Part shown: in pieces, positions 37,622 to 52,284 of the stretch
Numbering within the stretch: position 1 is the stretch's first letter
How the letters are laid out: each line of letters begins with the position of its first letter
NCBI GenBank assembly: GCA_964247055.1
Contig: OZ176054.1
Location: forward strand, 4,464,001 to 4,528,000
Reading direction: 5' to 3'
DNA from: Paragordius varius
Lineage: Eukaryota > Nematomorpha
DNA: 64,000 nucleotides
Notes under the pieces: model-generated
What the model was told of the DNA's origin: nothing
The model's input: only the letters and a program-made list of their open reading frames with translations
Database searches by the model: none
Made by a program: the position numbers and the translations under genes

Positions 37622-38772
37622 GATATTTTTAAAAAAATCATAGTAAATTTTATAGTTGTCATCAAGATATCTATAATATATGTAAAGATTATGCAAATAA
37701 AATAAAATTATTAAAAATATATAAGCAAGATGGTGCTTCAGAGAATTTTTTATAAAAATAATATGCCATATGTCGTCCTAAATATATAACATATCCAAAA
37801 ATCATTTAATTTAAAATAAATTATTAGCAACGCAAAAGTGAACTCGACAAATCCCATAAAAAATGTATCGGTCATAAATATATATGAAAAATAGCAATCA
37901 CACACAAAGCTTTTTATCTATTTGAATTAAAATAGATGAAATACAAAAAAAATATAAATAAATTAATTCTTTATTAAACCAATGACTTCATTTAAAAAGA
38001 TAAAAAAATATTTGTCATAATTTACGAAAAAAATTTTGGTTTATTAAATATAATCTCTTGATCCTATACAGTCCTGGTATTTTAAAAAACTTGTTCCATT
38101 TAAAAATATATGTTATCATGTGTTCAATTAATCTAACAGTCTATATAATATTAAATGAATTCGTTTTAGATAATGAATCCGCTTAATTTGAAATGCCTCG
38201 AATTCAGACACAACATTTTGAAAATGAAGTATCGGTCAAATTGCTTTATACAATTAAATTTTAATTTTGATATATCCATTTGAGATATATTAAAAAAAGA
38301 ATAAATGGCTTGAGATATTGTGCTTATAATAAACCTGTATCAGACGGACGACCAATTCTTTCAAAAACGCTACCATATGCGCGCGTCGATATATTGAGTG
38401 TGCCATTGGGATTTTTGCAACATTCCAATATTGCTATATTGTATCTAATATATTATTTTATATTATACTTATGGGTTAACAGAAATAAACATTCTTTGGC
38501 AAAATCTTTATTTGCCTTTTTTGCACTTTTTAAATATATTGATTTGAATAAGTGAATGGACATAATTTTACCAAAGACATTAAATTCTTTTACTAATTTC
38601 AATCCTTCTGGGGTTATCAGATAGATTTCTAGAATTGTGCTTTTTGCAATGATAACATTAAGATCAGTAGAACTTGTAAATGAACCAGATATGCAGCAAG
38701 ATACCGCAGTAGGCTTTTGATTACTCACTATTAAAGATTATTATAAATTTTACCTAAGTAATTGTAGCTCAT
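19285..38772 (-). CDS. DDB1: DDB1, damage-specific DNA-binding protein 1, 27 exons, about 1,481 residues
   Basis: Adaptor of CUL4 ubiquitin ligases, linking the ligase to DCAF receptors in DNA repair and replication control. Exons in transcript order: 38754-38772, 38469-38727, 38335-38444, 37065-37309, 36148-36344, 35180-35484, 34293-34496, 33777-33920, 33083-33261, 32529-32678, 31845-31927, 30812-31027, 30345-30490, 29569-29744, 29028-29217, 27322-27450, 26022-26159, 25060-25233, 23825-23987, 23034-23318, 22592-22732, 22381-22478 (donor could be 22342), 21512-21553, 21075-21275, 20568-20747, 20003-20137, 19285-19421. All phases agree. Starts [15 protein letters not shown]; later hallmarks are [77 protein letters not shown] and the end IEELARTH. 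The whole three-propeller body is present. It is about 340 residues longer than human DDB1 (1,140), from low-complexity insertions. Introns 1 and 2 are 26 and 24 nt; all others are over 110 nt. Confidence 0.95.
20768..20818. repeat. (TA)n microsatellite in a DDB1 intron
   Basis: About 25 TA units in the DDB1 intron ending at exon 25. Confidence 0.95.
24478..24700. repeat. hAT-type MITE fragment in DDB1 intron
   Basis: The right end GACCCGCGAAGCCATTTGTTGAACACCGCTG belongs to the same family as the copy at 53336-53641. TTTAAA-containing sequence occurs on both sides. Non-coding. Confidence 0.5.
26168..26391 (-). repeat. two tandem copies of a ~110-bp MITE unit abutting a DDB1 splice acceptor
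   Basis: Two head-to-tail units, each with ATGGAATAATTCAGCAAAAA, TTTCGATTACTACAAGTA and AAAATATAAACTAAAATTTAAA. The outer edge of the first unit is about 8-10 bases from the acceptor of DDB1 exon 17 (26159). The same unit occurs as an inverted pair in TRMT1 intron 12 (42127-42343). Confidence 0.75.
27512..27540. repeat. (TA)n microsatellite
   Basis: TA run directly next to the fold-back element that follows. TA is the likely target site of that element. Confidence 0.9.
27541..28825. mobile_element. 1.29-kb fold-back element (Tc1/mariner-like ends) in DDB1 intron 15
   Basis: The ends CACTGTGTGCAAAAAA and TTTTTTGCACACAGTG are inverted repeats bordered by TA on both sides, as for Tc1/mariner targets. 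The inversion continues far inward: left-arm segments (for example AAAGATGGCGTTTTTC at about 27833) recur inverted in the right arm (about 28515), with the centre near 28180. Nearly the whole element is thus one long imperfect palindrome with arms of about 600 bp. No transposase is encoded. Confidence 0.85.
31404..31603. repeat. hAT-type MITE fragment in DDB1 intron 11
   Basis: Resembles the inner and right part of the 53336-53641 element (TTCCGAATTTYGGCA, CTTATGYTTGA, TGCAGCCCGTC, GCACCTCTG end). Open frames crossing it are not genes. Confidence 0.45.
33969..34260. repeat. hAT-type MITE copy in DDB1 intron 7
   Basis: Starts GATGTCCAACACGCTTCCCGC and ends GCACGCGAAGCCATTCATATTGGG, matching both ends of the family described at 53336-53641 in similar length. 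Confidence 0.5.
35945..36066. repeat. short inverted-repeat element in a DDB1 intron
   Basis: The arms AAATATATTTTCGATATAAA and GTCGAGAAAATATATTT, plus a second paired block GGTAAAAATCA / TGATTTTTATCC, give an imperfect palindrome of about 120 bp typical of a small MITE. Confidence 0.5.
36651..36693. other. twin perfect hairpins in DDB1 intron 4
   Basis: CCGGTAGTAA / TTACTACCGG with a 4-base loop (36651-36674) is followed without gap by GCACATTT / AAATGTGC with a 4-base loop (36674-36693). The two stems share one base. They are more G+C-rich than the surrounding intron. Function unknown. Confidence 0.6.
37587..37614. repeat. (TA)n microsatellite in DDB1 intron 3
   Basis: Run of about 13 TA units. 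Confidence 0.9.
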
Positions 38773-38827
38773 GGGGAAAAAATGTGACTGATTTCACCCT
38801 TTTAGTACGGTTTTCAAATTTGAAAGC
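38773..38827. promoter_or_regulatory. 55-bp shared 5' region of DDB1 and TRMT1
   Basis: The two start codons face away from each other with only 55 bases between them. Transcription of both genes must start in this gap, inside the opposite gene, or be relocated by 5' splicing. CCCTTTTAG ends 22 bases before the TRMT1 ATG and TCAG lies 15 bases before the DDB1 ATG (minus strand), so 5'-leader splice acceptors are possible. No TATA box is evident. Confidence 0.55.
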
Positions 38828-41800
38828 ATGTCCAATTTTATATACGAAGGAAAGTGTCAATTTGAAATAAAATCTACTGTATTTTATAACCCGGTACAGG
38901 AATTTAACAGAGACTTAAGGTTAGTTTTTTTGTATGAATAAAGTGTGCTTGTTATATACTCTTATTTACTGGAAAATAAAATGGGTCAAGTTTAGTATCT
39001 TAATTTTTTAGCCTAAAATATTGGATTCTTTATCGGCGTCTGGATTGCGTGCAATTAGATATTATAAGGAATTATCCCAATTCAATCCAATTATATATGC
39101 GAATGATTTATCAGCAATGGCATCCGAACAAATCTCAAAGAATGCAAAATTAAACAACATAACCAACATCGAAATTCTTAACATTGATGCCAAGTATTAT
39201 GAAACCTTGAAAATAATAGTATATTAATGATGTCGAAAACTCGTGCTTTTGATATCATAGATTTGGATCCGTATGGGTCATCCGCACCGTTTTTTGCTTC
39301 AGCCTTTAATGCCATAAAAAGCGGAGGTGCTTAAAACATTTTTATTATTTTTAAAATCATTGTAATATATATTTTTTATGAGGTGCTAGCTCTATTGTAG
39401 TCATTTAAAAAATTTGGGGTTGTTCAATAATCTAGATATTACTATAACCTATTCAAGGTAACTTTATTTAATTATTAAGTTTTGGAATAATATCTCTTCC
39501 TTTTTAATACACTTTACAGCTTTATTATTGGTTAAATGGAAGAATGTAAATAGGATCAAAATATTTAAAATATGTGGATTATGATTTTTAATGCAATTTC
39601 TTACTTATAATAGCAAAAAAAACTTGCTTACATATAAATTATAATCTTTTTTCTATAATAACAAGAAATTTAAACATGCTCATGACTAATAATAATAGGT
39701 CATTTTATAGATTATAAAACACAATTAATTTTTTGTGTTCGTTCGTTTCAGGATTATTATGCGTAACGTGTACAGACATGGGCGTTTTATGCGGTGCAAC
39801 TGGACATCGTTCTTTTGGCCGTTATGGGTCGCTAGCACTTCATACAAAATATGCACATGAAATGGTTTTTCTCATAATTTTTTACGTAAATGTGATGATT
39901 AAAATTCTTTCGATTATATATATATCGTAATATGGTTAAAAGTTTGAAATTTATGATATACAAAATTATTGCTTCAGTGATAATACATTTTTTACACTAT
40001 TAAAATTTAATTGGTCAATTTCGTTTTAATAAAAGAAAAAGCATATGCTTTTATTTTTTAATATATAACTGAATATGGTCGCGAATGATTGTATTTATAA
40101 GCGGTCACACCGGCTTTTAATGTTTAACCGGTCAAAAACTAACCATATGTCTCTACCGTAGATAAATATTCTACATTTTAAGATATTATTCTCTATATAG
40201 CTCGCGTCTTTTTAAATTTAAATAAATTAATCTTTAGAGTCTCCGAATTGTGCTAAACGCTTTAGAAACGCATGCGAACCTCTATGACAAAATTATTGAA
40301 CCCTTACTTTGTGTAAGCATCGATTTTTATGTCAGACTATTTGTTAGAGTCAGGAAAAACCCTTCAGAAGTTCACATAACTGCTAGGTTTAACCCCCAAT
40401 AGTATATATGTTTTATATAGCAAACGATCGCTAGTTTATCATTGCAATTCTTGTCATACATATTATATGCACCCACTTGCTAACGTTGTCATTGAAAAGG
40501 GGAAAAGTATATTTTTTTACATTAAAATTTTTGTAATTTATATATATTTATAAATTAATCTTGTTGTATAAATTTATTTTTACTATGATAAATAAAAAAT
40601 AATTTTTTCTTTGTGATTCCACTATCCTTTATCCAATGAATTATATGAAAATTATTTCCCATAAATACAATTTAAATTTAATATAAGTAAATTGGGCAAA
40701 TGCGATATATTTTTCAATATAAAAAATTTATATTTTGAGTTATATGGCTAGCTCTCTATCAATCATTCGTTTTGATATTGCCAAATAGTATAAATTAATC
40801 ATAATATGTCACCTGCTTACTGTAATTTTTTGAAATTGTTACATTTATATTTGTATAGAACAGTTCAAATGGGCACACGGAATTAATATGGAAAAATGTA
40901 GCATATGTAATCACAATTTAATTGTAAGCGTATTTATAACTTTTTTCTGTCATAAATGTAATATAAATTTTTTTATTTTAGATAGGCGGACCTGTTTGGA
41001 ATGGCCCATTACATGATTCAACTTTTATAACACATTTGATAACCACACTGCATGAAAATAATAAAGATAATTGCCAAGAATTAAAATTAAATACATCGGA
41101 TAGAATTAAGGGACTCTTGCAGTTAATTAAAGAAGTAATGAGCATTTATGAAAATAGGAATTAAATACCCCCCTGTATTACAAAATGGATAAAATAACGA
41201 GTGTTTTGGGTATGAGTGTCCCCAAATCGACATACATAAGGTTTTTTAAATGTTTTTAAACACTTTTAGATCTGCTATTTTAAATGCCGGCTATCTGGTT
41301 TCCATATCACATTGCGATCCAAATTCTATAAAAACAAATGCTCCGCCACAATTTATATGGGATATTTTTAAAACTCTTGTAAAACTTTAGTAATATACAG
41401 GAAAAGCCAAATATAAGTTTTTATAGCAGATATAAATAATGAGATTTAAAAAATTTTGGTTAATTATTTTATGTATTTTTAGAATACATTAAAACCTATA
41501 AATTTAATTGATAGGACATTATAAATAAATCAAAATTAAATTACCATGTTTTTATAAAATAAGAATTTAAAATTTTTAATCCCCTTTTGTTATAATATAT
41601 GCTTTTGAAAAAGCACAAATTTATCATTAATTTTTTCATTACCACTTTTTATATTAAAACTAATGTTTTATTTTTATGCGGTTTTTGCCGCAAAAAATCT
41701 ATAAAATTGATATTTTAGGCCAAATCTCAAAATACTCATCCCAAATCGACGACTGGTACATTTATTTTATCACAACCCATCAAGTAAGTTTTTATAAAAG

Positions 41801-42542
41801 TTAATATAAATATATAATTGTAAATGAAGAATAATCATAAAATATGCAAAAATTATCAGATAAAGTTTTAGTAACTCATAATAGCCATATATTTTAAACC
41901 TCAAGCCTGATTTAAATTTTTTTACTCCTAATTGCTATATAAAGGCGATTTATATAATTTTAATCATCCTAATATTTAATTTAACTCTTATTTTCTCTAC
42001 ATCCTGGTCTTTATAACAGCTAATTTATAATAATTTTTTTAAACGCTGTCATAATTTATATTCTTAATACCAAAGTTTTATGTAATTTGTATGTATTTAT
42101 CAATATGACTATAATAAATATGTATTTATTATATATGGAATAATTCAGCAAAAATTATATAAATTTATTATAATATTTCGATTACTACAAGTAATCTTTG
42201 TCAAACGTAATATTTTTACTTTATAATTTAAATTTTAGTTTATATTTTAATTTTATTTTTACGTTTGACAAAGATTACTTGTAGTAATCGAAATATTATA
42301 TAAAATTTATATAATTTTTGCTGAATTATTCCATATATAATAATACAATCACACTTCAGCGTAAACAATATCCAATAATATATATTTATTTATGTAGTCA
42401 TAAAATAAATTTTGAGGAGCATCCAAACGCCAAACCAGCTTCCCTAAAGTTAAATCTTGTCCGATTCCCCCAATTACCACCGAACTGGGGTCCACAAACA
42501 AAAGCTATCATAACTCATCACAAATTGATTGATAATGAATAA
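38828..42542 (+). CDS. TRMT1: TRMT1, tRNA (guanine-26-N2,N2) dimethyltransferase, 13 exons, 464 residues
   Basis: SAM-dependent enzyme forming m2,2G at position 26 of nuclear and mitochondrial tRNAs. Exons: 38828-38919, 38944-38989, 39012-39193, 39220-39326, 39752-39864, 40238-40386, 40421-40506, 40859-40923, 40982-41134, 41158-41240, 41270-41378, 41719-41783, 42398-42542; phases agree throughout. Motifs in order: VFYNPVQEFNRDL (N-terminal signature), ILDSLSASGLRAIRYY (SAM site), FDIIDLDPYGSS (catalytic DPYG), LLCVTCTDM, a zinc-binding pair CNSC / CSIC, GGPVWNGPLHD, the winged-helix-like C-terminal part with TPLYYKMDKI, and PNWGP near the end. Shorter than human (659) and yeast (570) because the N- and C-terminal extensions are missing. 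Six introns are 22-34 nt and can be mistaken for frameshifts. Retention of intron 11 would end the protein four codons later (VKL, stop at 41390). Confidence 0.95.
42127..42343. repeat. inverted pair of MITE units in TRMT1 intron 12
   Basis: Arms of about 85 bases (42127-42210 and 42257-42343) are nearly perfect reverse complements: ATATATGGAATAATTCAGCA ... CAAACGT, then ACGTTTG ... TGCTGAATTATTCC. The loop of about 46 bases carries the internal part of the unit seen at 26168-26391. Confidence 0.85.
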
Positions 42543-42563
42543 ATTACATTATGTCATGTTATG

Positions 42564-44843
42564 CTATAAATATTTGATATAGTCACTAAAATTTTTATCA
42601 ATAATATTTTTCGTTTTTGAATTAACTATAACTTCCATCTCATATTCATTGGTTTCGTTTGGATCGGAGCGGATTATCGAGGCATTACACCGTCGTAAAA
42701 GTCTACAATAATAAACAATATAATAATAAAAAACTTGTATAGATCGGAATACGATGCAATACAAATTTTAAATTTGATTTGAATATTCTCATTTTTTATC
42801 TTAATTTTTTGGTGGATTGCCGATAAAACATCTTGAATCCCTATGTAATTGGGATAACATGAAGTAGGTATCACATTATCTTGCGAAACGTGCGCACTAG
42901 AAATAATTTTAAGATTTTTATACCTGGGATTTAGATCTATTTTATTATCAAGTACAATCATATTTTCCATCAATTTGGAATTAACCTCAAGTTTTTCCAA
43001 CATATCCAAAACTGTTATATTTTGTCTAATAAAATCGGGATGACTGCAGTCACGCACATGTATGATAAGATCCTGTAGAAAAATATTTTTTTAAAATAAT
43101 TAATTCAATGATTATGTATTAAAGCGATTGATATGTTGCATATAATCGAGAACGTAATTTAAAAGGAAACCACGTTAACCACCATAAATATATTTTTTAT
43201 GAAGATTACCAACTTGTTTTATAAGATAATTAAAATAATACCACATGTGTGTAAAAACAAATATATAACCTTCTACATACAAATTCTAACTGATGCTTAA
43301 GAAATGGTATATTATTTATTAATTTCTATGTTGGATATGTTCTTAGAAAAGCTGTAATTTATCCCTAAGATAGCGCAAAAACGGGTTTACTAGGTTTTTT
43401 TCATAAAAAATAAATAATAAATTTTATGACTTACAGCAAAATTAACACGTTTCATGGTACTTTTAAAGGAATTAATTAATTGTTTGGGAATGTCTGTAAT
43501 GAATCCAATTGTATCGAGAAATAAAACCCTTTCTCCGTACGGTAAAATACCTTCATGTAAGGTAGTGTCTAACGTGGCAAATAATCTATTCATAGGATTT
43601 AATTTGCTTTTTTGTTCAGCCAAAGCTTTGATGAGTGATGTCTTCCCTGTTTTAAACAATTATAAATTATATTTAGATGGTATCCACCACAATATAAAGT
43701 ATTATTGACCTTTGTTAAAATAAATCAAGATGGGCTCATACATAATAAAATATAGCAAACTATTAGCCATAATATTTATCGTGGTGTATTTTGAGATACA
43801 AAAGTATATATAAATACGAAGATTTAAGAATTTATATAATGCTAATGTAGGATAGGCTAAAAATATGTATTGATACTTATTATGGTAAATTAATAAACGT
43901 TTCGTTAAAAACAACGAATATTAAGGATAAAAATGCAACTTTTTATGTTATAATTTATTAATAACAAAATACTGTCATCCATTTATAAAATAAAAATATT
44001 TTACTGTGAGATTGTGATATGTAATATACCATAAAATAAGACCTGAATTAGTGTAACCCACAACTGCAATTATTGGATACTTTGTTTGACGATTACTTAC
44101 GGCTAAATCCGTTTTGTGAGCAATTTGTTGGAGTTCTTTTCTTAGCTTGTTTTCGTAAAAGTTTAGCAGCTCAAGTTTTTCGGACCAAGGGCGTTGTGTC
44201 ATCATAATTCCATTTAATTGCCCACTTTCAAATATATTTTCCAACTCCATATTAGTAGAAATATCATTTGAGTGGATTCGAAGGTAAGGTATATTAGCTA
44301 AAGCAATTTGCAAGCGCGCTTCTTTCGAATTGGCAAATGTTTTAAATATTTCTAGTATAATTTGATATCTAAATATTTTTTTATATTTTACTTATCAATA
44401 ACGGGTAGCTTGAAATACTTTTGTAAATTAACTTTCTGTTTTGCACTTAAACAAGATACACCAAGGGCGATGGCATCGATATCATTTAAGTTATCTTTTA
44501 TTTCTTCAAGTTGGCCCTTACCAAATATTATATTTGGATTTATATTTTCAAGTCCATATAATGACTAATTTACAAGCAAAATAAATACCTTTTTTGCAGT
44601 AGATTTATTTGGCAATGTATCTATTAAAGATACTAATTCTTCAAGCATTAGAAATTGATTTGTTATAATGTTCCGATTATTACCCCATTTTATATAAGGT
44701 TGTATGGCATAAAGTTTATGTTTTCCCTTTGAAATTTCACAATTGCTGGTATTATAAATGGTGTTTAAAAAATCATCATAAGATTTTTTCATATCGTATA
44801 TTGTTGATTTTAAAGTTTTATATATATTTAAAGTTTTAAGCAT
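42564..44843 (-). CDS. GTPBP6: GTPBP6 (HflX-family GTPase, probably mitochondrial), 6 exons, 480 residues
   Basis: HflX-like GTPase; the animal member GTPBP6 acts on the mitochondrial ribosome in recycling and late large-subunit assembly. Exons in transcript order: 44589-44843, 44392-44564, 44043-44368, 43435-43646, 42735-43072, 42564-42702, with consistent phases. The N-terminal HflX domain includes NPNIIFGKGQLEEIK and DAIALGVSCLSAKQK; a helical linker (QRPWSEKLELLNFYENKLRKEL) leads to the G domain with P-loop GYTNSGKTS (split by intron 3), switch II DTIGF and NKID. The C-terminal domain is short. The start MLKTLNIYKTLKS could be a mitochondrial presequence (basic, no acidic residues in the first 16). 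Introns 1, 2 and 5 are 24, 23 and 32 nt. Convergent with TRMT1 (21 bp between stops), divergent from ALDH3. Confidence 0.94.
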
Positions 44844-44888
44844 GGTTTTTAATGAATGAAATAATTAATACCTGGGCATACCTGTAAA
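44844..44888. promoter_or_regulatory. 45-bp shared 5' region of GTPBP6 and ALDH3
   Basis: Start codons of the two genes diverge with 45 bases between them. On the minus strand TTTACAG and GCCCAG could be splice acceptors in a GTPBP6 leader. No core promoter element is obvious. Confidence 0.5.
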
Positions 44889-48670
<3,782 letters not shown>

Positions 48671-49458
48671 ACATTTTTTTCTTTATTAAATTTGTAATTA
48701 TATAATAAATTATATTTTTAAATCCGTTGATTATTGGTAAAACATTACAATATAAACTACCTTTTGGACATAAATTTTTGTATTACGCTATTGGTTCGCA
48801 AAATAATTAATTTCAAATAGGGTAACACTATTTGTGTATATAGTTATATTTAATTTCAGTCTCCATATATTAAATGAACCCATTTTAATTTCGCAAAAAT
48901 ATAGTTAATGACTGCGGCGGATGTATCTATGAGCTAGAGATTTAACATTGATATTTACAGAGCACAGAAAATTACATTGTAACTCACTAAAATTTCGTTT
49001 TTGAACGGATCCAATAACATCGGCGCATTTATAAGTCAGATATTGTTTTAGACTCGTTAATCGAATTGAAAATGTCTTAAATCATGATCTCAAAGTTTTT
49101 AAAATGTCACTAGTTTTACAATATTTTATATTATATTGTTTTATTAATAGAAATTATTCAGTTTTATCGCAGAAAAGGCTCTAAGACCCAATTTTAGTAT
49201 TGGGTAATAATCTCACCATCTGAGAATTTTTAGATTAAATCCCCTAAATCTCAAATAAGTATAATTTTCCCACTATTCTCTAATGTTTTGAAAATTAATA
49301 TCAATCATATATAGATTTGAGTTCCGTTATTTCATTTGACAGTAGTTTGGGAGAACCATAAGACGTTGAAGCTCGGAAAAATTTTTTAATCATGGATTAT
49401 CACGATGTACTTATTATAATAAATAAGTCATTATTTAAGCTAGTTTACTCCGTTGCTA
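48671..49458. other. intergenic, nothing recognised
   Basis: AT-rich DNA downstream of ALDH3 with no supported gene or repeat. Confidence 0.4.
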
Positions 49459-49689
49459 TGTATGGATAAGGTGACCAGATTTTTTGAAGGAAAAAGCGGG
49501 ACAACTCTGAGAAGGGGGTGGGTCATTGGGGGGTACAACCAAAAATTTTTATACAAAAAATTTATTACAATATTTATTTATTTTTAACACAAATACATTA
49601 TAAATATAAAAAAATTTGTACCTCACAGGTTGTTTGTACCTTATTCAATAAATTTCCATGTGCACGAACAAAGGGTGAAGTGATTTTAA

Positions 49690-50410
49690 TATTCTAGAAA
49701 AAAATAATAAAGACGAAATCATCACAAAGTGCACTGGGTGATGCAAGAAGCGGCACAAAAATATTTTTAATAATTTAGCGAATAATCTAAATCAAAACAT
49801 TATTGGCAGATACACAACGTTCAAACAGCTACTGATTTGTTACCCCTCGATGTTGAAAATATATATGTTAAAATGCTTGAATATTGTAGAACTGTTGGTT
49901 AGCTCTTTTAGCGATTGATATATATATATAAAAAATGTGATCTCCTAGAATATTTTTTATTACAGGACAAAGGTCAAAATTCCAAGTCAAAAAAAGTTAG
50001 AAAATAATTTTATACCATTACCTAATCGCAATATTATAAAGCATCCAGAAAAACAAGGCTCAATGAATAGCCAGAATATAAAAATGTTTTATACAAACAG
50101 AAACGATTATTTGGAAGACAAGACGGTGCACAATGACACTTTTTGATGAAGTCTCATTATTAAATAAATATATTGAATGAAAACTTATATTGTGGACAAC
50201 AGAAAAAAATACGTAGGATAGAAATGGTTAAAATAATCATTTTTATACAAATTATGTTTCATACAATAATATTTTAATTGTAGAATTTGCATTATCTTTA
50301 CCTGAACCACTGCTATTGAACGCGTTTTTCCACAGTAAATTAAGTAAGGACATGGAATCAAATTTAAATGTTGAATAAAAGCCATTTTGTGCGTTCAAAT
50401 ATAATTTGAC
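49690..50410 (+). pseudogene. hAT transposase fragment, plus strand
   Basis: Plus-strand pieces NLNQNIIG and QTATDLLPLDVENIYVKMLEYC (about 49790-49890), then IVEFALSLP and SNLNVE (about 50278-50370), are homologous to segments of the minus-strand copy in the same element (NLNQSIIGVGCAAH, QTAADLL, IVEFALSLPGT, KSNLNVETLKAV). The frame is interrupted repeatedly and the 5' half is missing. Confidence 0.75.
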
Positions 50411-50477
50411 AAATTATGAAGTACAATATTTAAGTAATTTTGTCTATTTTTTAACACAAAAACTTTAAAAAAATATT

Positions 50478-52284
50478 TTATTCTTTGGTATATTTTTTGT
50501 TTGAGTGAATGCGTATGTCATCATTTTTTAAAATATTGTAGAAGTCTTCACAAGAATTTGTCAAATTATATTTGACAGATAAAACGGCCTTTAAAGTTTC
50601 AACATTTAAATTTGATTTTTCCGATGCCCACACCTGATTTACTGTGGAAAAAACGCGCTCAGTAGCAGCGTTGGTTCCAGGTAAAGATAGTGCGAATTCC
50701 ACAATTTTTAAAATATTATTGTATGTAATATAGTTGGCTTCAAAATGATGAAATATTTCCAACCATTTCTTTTCTACTGTATATTTACTTTTGTCCATAA
50801 TTTAAGTTTTTCATTAATAATATATCTTTTAACTAATGATACTTCAGAAAAAAGATCATTTTCTGAAAGATTACTTTTTGATAATTTTTGGGAGCAGATA
50901 TAATCAAATGATTTTTGAACATCGCACCAATTAAATTCTGATTTTAATGTTATCCAATGAAAATGATCAATTTCATTGAATTGCGTCGTCCAGTCTTCCA
51001 AATAATCTTTACAGTTTGTATAAAACATTTTTATATGGTACAGGATATCTTGGCGATTTATTAAGCCTTGTTTTTCTAAATTTTTTATTATATTGCGGAT
51101 GGTTAATGGTATAAAATTATTTCCTAACCGTTCTTGACATTGGAATTTTAGGTTACTAACTTCATTGACTACTTCGATTGCCAAAATTTTGTCACCTTCT
51201 TTATTAATAACATTTTGAAAGAAAGCAGCTTGATTATGTAAGAATTCTAACCATATTTTTGAAGAGTGATAAAAAAAGATTTTAAAGGATCATACATTTT
51301 TTAAATTCTTTCCATAGCTGGGATAAAAGCTAACCAACGAGTTTTACAATATTCAAGCATTTTTTGATATTAAACTTCTGCATTTTCACAGAATTTAAGC
51401 GTTAACACGTACCGTGTATATATAAAAATAGGAGTATATTTTAACAACGACATTTTCCACATCTAGGAGTATAACAAATCAGCAGCTGTTTGAATAGCGT
51501 TGTGTATTATATGCGCTGCACATCCAACGCCAATAATGCTTTGATTAAGATTATCTGTTAATTTATGAAAAATATTTTTTTGTTCCTCTCCTTGCTTTTC
51601 CACCAAAGTTCATATTGGTGTTATCAGCGCAATATGCGATAATTTTGTATTTTAAATTATTTTTTTGCATTATTGAAGTAAATATTATTTCGGAATTTTC
51701 ACCGGGTAGGGAAATTAAATCTAAAATTTTAATTTTTACTCCGGTTTCTGAATCAAAATATCTCATCAAAGTGGGAAATAATTTTGTTTCATGGTGATTT
51801 GATGCATCAGAGTATAGCGATATGGAATTAATTTTCAGCAAATCTTTTTGTATTTCAGAAAATACATGTGGCGAAAGGACATTGCACACAATGGCTTCAG
51901 CCTTTGTACGGGCACATGTAAATTTTTTATGGAATAATGTGCGAATAACCTGTGAGGTACAGTCCATAGATTTAAAGGAATGATTGTGATTAACGGCGTG
52001 AAAAGATAACACGCCCTCAGCTAGTGCCAAATTCTTTTCTTCCTCTCCAAAAGCGGTTTTTCAAAAAAATCGCTCATTTTGTAAGATGATGCCGCCATAT
52101 CTAAACATTTTTTATGTTTCTGTGTTTCCATATGCTTTGTAATATCATGCTTGCCGCCATGTGCTAGGGTGAATTCCCCCTCGCATATAAGACATTTAAC
52201 AAATGATTCATTCTTCGTTTTTTTTATAAAAGGAAAATCCTTCATTAATTCATCGTTGAATTTACAACCTCTTTTTGTGCTCAT
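50478..52284 (-). pseudogene. hAT transposase with BED zinc finger and dimerisation domain, minus strand
   Basis: Starts MSTKRGCKFNDELMKDF; a BED-type finger (CLIC ... HDITKHMETQKH) is followed, after a frame shift near 52025, by ALAEGVLSFHAVNHNHSF and SLYSDASNHHETKLFP (catalytic Asp region), YCADNTNMNFGG (second Asp), then a break near 51563 into NLNQSIIGVGCAAHIIHNAIQ. The third part (51184-50774) and the end (50798-50478) give LPGTNAATERVFSTVNQVW, the hAT C-terminal dimerisation motif with its conserved Glu-Arg. About three to four breaks, so probably not functional, but otherwise complete. Confidence 0.88.

Noticed and set aside
38726-38728. GTG start codon for DDB1
   Set aside because: A 19-nt first exon with ATG at 38772 (MSYNYL) joined across a 26-nt intron matches the normal DDB1 start, and the G of the GTG belongs to the splice acceptor.
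39194-39230. Apparent frameshift and stop in TRMT1 after NIDAK
   Set aside because: Removing 26 nt from GTATTA to AATAG gives NIDANILMMSKTRAFDIIDLDPYG-type continuity, so this is a micro-intron, not a broken gene.
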